Shown here: positions 17,478 through 21,522 of the stretch, piece by piece
How positions within the stretch are numbered: position 1 is the stretch's first letter
How the letters are laid out: each line of letters opens with the position of its first letter
Source: Bacteroidota bacterium
GTDB taxonomy: Bacteria; Bacteroidota; Bacteroidia; 2-12-FULL-35-15
DNA length: 21,522 nt
Assembly (NCBI GenBank): GCA_016707685.1
Contig: JADJHE010000053.1
Location: forward strand, 1-21,522
Direction: 5' to 3'
Made by a program: the position numbers and the translations under genes
Notes under the pieces: generated by a model
Database searches by the model: none
Told to the model about the DNA's origin: nothing
What the model saw: only the letters and a program-made list of their open reading frames with translations

Positions 17478-18565
17478 TTAATCATCAGAGTATTCATATT
17501 TCTTAAGAAAAGTATCTAGACCATTGGAAATTGATCGAGTTTATCAAGTCGACCTTTGCCCATTTTATCCAGTCAGTGATTTTTCGTTAGAAGAATTATT
17601 TCGCTTCGATTTCCGCTATGAATGAAGAAAGTTTTTTGCTTGATTCCATTTTTTGAATGTTTGAGAGTATATCAACTTTTTTAGTTCCTACGCTTGATCG
17701 CCGCTTCCTTTTTTCGGATTTCATCCAATCTTTCTTGCTCAGCCCAATAAGCTTCTCGTCTTGCCCGTTCAATTTTGTCATCCCGGGCTCTGATTTCGAA
17801 AAGCAGCCATTATTTTAGCTAATTGTTTTTCTAATAAGATTTTTCCGTCTTTCCATTCTTTTTAGGATAGAGATTATCTAGTTTCAACGACAAGATTCCA
17901 TTAGGAATTAGTTCTGACCTTTGTCCAGGTTCCTGTTTGAACTATTTGGCGTATGTGTTGTTCACGGAAACGGATTTTGTATCTCTCATCATCAACTATA
18001 AATAATGTATCATGACTGCTGATTTCGATTTGATGACCGCGTTTTCGACCTAGCTTAATAAAAGCATCCATAAATCTTAATGCGCGCGGCACATTATCTT
18101 TGCTACAGCAATTGATAGCAATCCGGATTTTGTATGAACCTCAGAAGAATATCGCCAATGTGATGTAGATTCTTTAGAGTTAAAATATGCCTTAGCCTGA
18201 TCGATTAGACTATCAGGTTTTGTAAGTCGTTCTGGAATTTCAAGAAGGCTTGGATGTTCTTTCTCTATTACTTTTGTGAGCCGAGCCAAGCGCGTTAGGT
18301 AATGATCTTTTTCACTTGCTTCCCGATCAGAAAGTGTTATTTTTGTTTCTGTCCATTTGTCAGAAAGTACCAATTTTTCCCTCTCTACTTTTTTTCCGAA
18401 CTGTACCTTTTGCCAATGCCCCGTTTTAGGAAATGGAATTTCATATTTATTACAAATCTTACGTAAACCTGTATCTGAAATTTCATAGATTTTTGCAAGA
18501 GAGGAAAATGGTTTCGACCATACAAGGTCATAGATTTCTTGTCGTGTGAATTCAGTTTTGTCCAT
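17478..18565 (-). CDS. Helix-turn-helix plus coiled-coil protein of unknown function, frameshifted
   Basis: Third gene of the AbiE operon, starting 12 bp after the toxin stop. The ATG at 18565 gives MDKTEFTRQEIYDLVWSKPF, then SLAKIYEISDTGLRKICNKY and EIPFPKTGHWQKVQFGKK. This is the N-terminal DNA-binding-like module of a widespread uncharacterised family (LYxLVWSxP, LAKxYxISDxGLxKICxxxxIPxPxxGYW). Downstream, frames joined across breaks (near 18087, 17915, 17815, 17690 and 17600) read ALRFMDAFIKLGRKRGHQIE, then ELIPNGILSLKLDNLY, then a charged coiled coil (IERARREAYWAEQERLDEIR) and a C-terminal LTDWIKWAKGRLDKLDQ. About 362 codons, stop TAA 17480-17478. DNA binding is inferred; its biological role is unknown. 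Confidence 0.65.
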
Positions 18566-18577
18566 ATTGATATTTCA

Positions 18578-19724
18578 TTATGGATGCAATAATTTCACCG
18601 TTTCATTCCAATAAAACAAGGCTTCTCCTTTTAAAATAAATCTTAACGACTTATTCAAAAAGACGTAATCAGGATGCGCAATGTGATAATTGTCTATCGG
18701 AATTTTTTCATCAAATCTTACAATTGCGCCAGCATAATTCTTCAGCACAACAGCAGAAAGATAAGCAGCCTTTGCGCTTGCCACCATTGCATGTTCGATT
18801 CTGAAATTTCTGAGATAAACAAATGGTTAAACGAACTTAATCCTTTACTTAAATCAGTAAATTGCTGTTTGCTTTCCTGTCCCAATTGTTTTTCTCTGCG
18901 TGCAATAATAAGTGCTGTTTCAATGGTGTCTTTTAAAACCTCCTCCTTCGATTTGATATTTCTTTCAGGTCGATATATTATTTCTGCTTTAACAGTTTCA
19001 TTGTATGATTTGCGGAACAAATCAACGTCATCAATTGCATCAAACAAACAACCTATATCAAATAATTGTTTGATGATTTCCTTAAACATTTCAGAGCTTG
19101 AGGTTACACCTTCTTTGTTCACCGAATTTCTATAATAAGGAACTCCGGTTAAATAGTGCAAATGCGGTGAGTTTATCTCCGGTAATTGAATTGACACATG
19201 GGGTTTGTACAATGAGCGGTTCACTTTTTAATTTTAACCATTCTGTATTAATTGCTCGATGAACTAATTTCGGATACGCATTTTCAGCGAACAAAACATC
19301 CAATAAAATTTCTCTTTCGGGGTTTGCTATTGGTTGCCCTTCTTTTGTTGCACCAAAAGTGTTGGATTTAAAAATAAATTTGTAGTGTGCTTTTGGAACT
19401 CCTGCTTTATAACTTCGTCTGTCATCTAGTTCCATCCGGATAAAGGTATCTGATGACTCAATAATTTTATTCAGAAATTCTTCCAGTTCTTCTTTTGTGA
19501 TTTTCGGATTTACAATTATATCAATGTCTACCGAAAATCGCGCAGGTCTCTCCAACAGAATAACCAAACCTGTTCCACCTTAAATATAAAATCAAGGTCC
19601 GTTAGTTTTAATTGTTCTAGTAAATATAGAGCATGAATCATACCTCGATGATACTCGGATCGCGTTTGTGCTGCTTTTGCTTTTCGTCAAGCCACTCTTT
19701 GGATAAGGATTCTTTATCTATCAT
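18578..19724 (-). CDS. abiEii: AbiEii-type nucleotidyltransferase toxin, frameshifted
   Basis: Toxin of a type IV toxin-antitoxin/abortive-infection system. AbiEii enzymes are nucleotidyltransferases that stop growth when not countered by AbiEi. The ATG at 19724 (MIDKESLSKEWLDEKQ) lies 2 bp after the antitoxin stop. After indels near 19643 and 19583 the core reads LDFIFKGGTGLVILLERPAR then FSVDIDIIVNPK. This is the G-G/S-x and D-x-D nucleotidyltransferase signature, with both catalytic aspartates in DID. Further left are the conserved NSITGDKLTAFA and, after breaks near 19165 and 18790, helical sequence ending WNETVKLLHP at 18578. The reconstructed length, about 382 codons, is on the long side for the family. 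Identification is firm; the state of the gene is uncertain because of the breaks. Confidence 0.82.
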
Positions 19725-19726
19725 TA

Positions 19727-20462
19727 CTAAATTTGTGATGGTAATAATGAATTTGTTAAAAGGAATTTTTCAAGTTCTTCTTTTTTACTTCTTCTTGAAG
19801 CATAATAAAACAATCGTGTTTCATTCACTTCATATTTCTTAAATGCATTTTCAAAGATAATTGTTAATTCATGCCCTTGAAACGCATTGTAGAATTCCGG
19901 ATTAACAAAAACATCTACCAAAATTTTCTCGATGCAGTTGTGGATTTTATCTACTGTATAAGTTAGGCTTTGTTATCAGGTTCAAATGACAATTGAATCT
20001 TGCCATCGGAAAGATAATTTTCTATTTCTTTTTTTGGTTCAAAAAAACGTTCTTATAATTTGAATCTTTCAGCGAATTAAATACAGAAGATGCTGCCTCA
20101 CTCTCCACTTCTAAGATGGTCATAAATCTACCCGGTTGGTGCAACATAAATTCATTCAGCCATTTTGTATTCCATACAGATATTTTAGTGTAAGGAAAAT
20201 TCTTTTTTACCGCTTTAAAGAGTGTTTTGAGTTTTGTTTCAACAAAAGGAATAAAGGTTGGCTGATAATGTAATGTGAAACGCGCCCTGGAAATGGAACG
20301 AATAATTTGTTTTTGTTTCAGATCATAAATTCTCCATCGGAAAGTAGTCTCTTTAAGTTCAGGATTGAATCGTAGAAAAAACTCATACAGCTCCATACGT
20401 GTAAAAACATCACGATTTTTAAAATGATCTTTTAATTCTTGTATCAGGAAAGTTTCAGTCAA
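19727..20462 (-). CDS. AbiEi-like antitoxin (DUF6577 type), frameshifted
   Basis: Partner and likely repressor for the AbiEii toxin. The ATG at 20462 gives MTETFLIQELKDHFKNRDVF. Residues 1-65 form a winged-helix-like domain (FTRMELYEFFLRF, TTFRWRIYDLKQKQIIRSIS). The C-terminal domain starts at about 70 (VETKLKTLFKAVKKNFPYTK, VWNTKWLNEFMLHQPGRFMT). The clean frame ends at 20022 because of an indel in an A run. Beyond it the chain continues KEIENYLSDGKIQLSFEPDN, then after a second break near 19965 TYTVDKIHNCIEKILVDVFV and ends LLTNSLLPSQI at TAG 19729-19727, 245 codons in all. It is directly upstream of and tightly coupled to the toxin. Autoregulation through the palindrome at 20514-20536 is inferred from what is known of AbiEi. 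Confidence 0.75.
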
Positions 20463-20484
20463 TTAAATGTTGGTTTTAAAAAAT

Positions 20485-20492
20485 CAAAGATA
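20485..20492 (-). promoter_or_regulatory. -7 box of the AbiE operon
   Basis: The minus strand reads TATCTTTG, a perfect TAnnTTTG, 22 nt before the antitoxin ATG. TTG trinucleotides at 20511-20506 are -33 candidates, with slightly short spacing (about 16 bp). Confidence 0.5.
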
Positions 20493-20513
20493 GTACTATT
20501 TATACCAACAAAA

Positions 20514-20536
20514 GCCAATATTTAGTATTTATTGGC
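20514..20536. promoter_or_regulatory. Candidate AbiE operator (23-bp inverted repeat)
   Basis: GCCAATA and TATTGGC are perfect 7-bp arms around a 9-bp spacer, 51 bp upstream of the antitoxin start and just upstream of its candidate -33. AbiEi antitoxins are known to repress their own operon by binding inverted repeats of about this size. Overlapping its right arm begins a direct repeat, TGGCAAATGTTTG (20533-20545), repeated at 20578-20590. Confidence 0.5.
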
Positions 20537-20590
20537 AAATGTTTGACAACAAACAAAGGACATAAAATTAATTTAAGTGGCAAATGTTTG
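20533..20590. repeat. 13-bp direct repeat, two copies 45 bp apart
   Basis: TGGCAAATGTTTG at 20533-20545 and 20578-20590, in the spacer between the divergent AbiE operon and the HsdS-like gene. It may form part of the same operator region. Confidence 0.6.
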
Positions 20591-20854
20591 TTATTGATAA
20601 ATCCGTCTAATATCAATTAATTAAAGGGTTTAAACCACTTATTAGGCGAATTGCAAAATAGAAAAGTTTGAAATTTTTAATTAGCTATTTTCCAATTTAT
20701 TAGGATTTTTGAATTGAAAATGAAATTTATAATGTTGGTTTCCAATGTTTTAATTGCATACGTGAAGCCTCATTATTTTTTCAGGTTATATATAAAAGAA
20801 TTTATTTTAGTTTTGAGACAACCATTTCGATATCTATACGTTTTTGTATTAAGT
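20591..20854. other. AT-rich spacer ahead of the HsdS-like gene
   Basis: No hsdM or hsdR remnant is seen. It contains the optional 47-codon N-terminal extension from ATG 20714. No perfect TAnnTTTG promoter is found on the plus strand. Confidence 0.35.
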
Positions 20855-21352
20855 ATGAAAAAAACTGTATCAGAAATCTGTCACGCCTTTTTTGGAGCCA
20901 ACGCCGCTGCAAAATACATGGGTGACTACCGTTGCGTGCAGGGACGTGATTTTGACGCAGATGGTAACTACATTAATACAGAACCTCTGTTTTTTGACAG
21001 AGCTGAAATTACCTATACAAATTTACTAAAACCCGGTCATGTTTTGTTTTCTTCTAAAGGAAGAATTTTTGCAACCGTTTGGCAAGGACAAATAAAAGAA
21101 GCCGTTGCAACAGGAACATTTATTGTTCTTGAGCCTCGCTCAAAAGAAATTATTCCTGAGTATTTGGCACTCTATTTAAATTCAAGCAAAGCAAAAAGGT
21201 ATTTTGATTTGCATTTAAAAACTGCAACCGTAAATCATATAGGTAAAAAACAATTGGATCAGTTGGAAATTGAAATTCCATCCATACAGAAACAGCAATT
21301 ATTGGTAAAAGCGTATCAGTTGATCGTGGAAAAAATCTGGCTACTGAATTAG
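20855..21352 (+). CDS. Half-size HsdS-like specificity protein (one target-recognition domain)
   Basis: Resembles one half of a type I restriction-modification S subunit, which chooses the DNA sequence recognised. The preferred start is ATG 20855 (MKKTVSEICHAFFGANAAAK), which begins where such domains begin; an in-frame ATG at 20714 would add 47 unlike residues. It contains VQGRDFDADGNY, LLKPGHVLFSSKGRIFATVW, ATGTFIVLEPRSKEIIPEYL, ALYLNSSKAKRYF and VNHIGKKQLDQLEIEIPSIQ-KQQ, the classic end of a target-recognition domain leading into the conserved helix. The frame stops at 21352 with 165 residues. In another frame the helix seems to continue (ELVKRKEKNIKHFN) with no stop before the next gene, so an indel near 21345 is likely. 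No methylase or nuclease subunit lies upstream within the window. Confidence 0.75.
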   Translation: MKKTVSEICHAFFGANAAAKYMGDYRCVQGRDFDADGNYINTEPLFFDRAEITYTNLLKPGHVLFSSKGRIFATVWQGQIKEAVATGTFIVLEPRSKEIIPEYLALYLNSSKAKRYFDLHLKTATVNHIGKKQLDQLEIEIPSIQKQQLLVKAYQLIVEKIWLLN

Positions 21353-21396
21353 TCAAACGAAAAGAAAAAAATATTAAACACTTTAATTTAATAGGA

Positions 21397-21522
21397 ATGG
21401 GACAAACTTCAAGAAATTGCTTTATAAGCTATCATCACGATTATGACGCGGATTACGTGGAAGATCTCCGCGATATGAAATCCGAAATGGTGCCGAGCTT
21501 GATTACCTCAGCGATGATATAG
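21397..21522 (+). CDS. N-terminus of a TIR-like (DUF1863/ThsB-type) protein, cut by window edge
   Basis: The ATG at 21397 gives MGQTSRNCFISYHHDYDADY then VEDLRD, which matches the first strand and helix of TIR-like domains found in bacterial defence proteins (a FISYHH start with Asp-rich loop). As written the frame reaches TAG exactly at the last three bases, after 41 residues. In the +1 frame from about 21467 the reading is YEIRNGAELDYLSDDI and open to the edge, so a single-base error is likely and the gene continues outside the window. It follows the HsdS-like gene at 44 bp or less on the same strand. Bacterial TIR domains commonly degrade or cyclise NAD; that role is inferred from the family only. 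Confidence 0.55.
   Translation: MGQTSRNCFISYHHDYDADYVEDLRDMKSEMVPSLITSAMI

Noticed and set aside
18674..19135. 153-residue plus-strand frame
   Set aside because: Antisense to abiEii, whose minus-strand pieces join into one nucleotidyltransferase.
20714..20854. In-frame N-terminal extension of the HsdS-like gene from ATG 20714
   Set aside because: The extra 47 residues are unlike S subunits, and the domain start matches Met at 20855.

Overview
The window looks like a chromosomal segment of an AT-rich member of the Bacteroidota, probably Flavobacteriales-like; the order is a guess. The evidence is an LptG-type permease next to a START-like protein, a TonB-dependent receptor with a carboxypeptidase-regulatory-like N-terminus, and several promoters of the Bacteroidota -33 TTG / -7 TAnnTTTG type.

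Left part, 1-5381 (housekeeping). A minus-strand operon reads START-like protein (2385-1998), LptG-type permease (1944-817), then a family 4 glycosyltransferase (767 to the window edge). A tRNA-Met(CAT) with promoter and terminator lies at 2565-2638. A ~515-codon conserved Bacteroidota protein of unknown function (4259-2714, minus) diverges from fabH (4397-5381, plus). Middle, 5382-9650: a repeat-rich spacer, then a minus-strand pair made of a small membrane-anchored protein and a haemoglobin/transferrin-type TonB receptor, and a six-helix membrane protein.

Accessory part, 9650-21522. A 168-bp tandem repeat precedes a very large secreted WG-repeat protein with an RsiV/DUF3298-like C-terminus (10314-13420) and a DUF6985-like small protein. 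An intact IS21-family element (about 14330-16939; istA, istB, multiple 24-bp end repeats, 9-bp flanking direct repeat) sits inside the reading frame of a small unknown gene. Then comes a minus-strand operon: AbiEi-like antitoxin, AbiEii nucleotidyltransferase toxin and a helix-turn-helix/coiled-coil protein. At the right edge, on plus, are a half-size HsdS-like specificity protein and the first residues of a TIR-like protein. This right end looks like a defence island cut by the window edge.

A major caveat is that many genes, including the essential fabH, are broken by single-base indels, several of them at homopolymers, and read as full-length proteins once these are allowed for. This points to consensus sequencing error more than gene decay. 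The IS21 genes, LptG and the small protein 8222-8749 have no indels; the TonB receptor has only one in-frame stop. Coordinates of broken genes below span the whole reconstructed gene.
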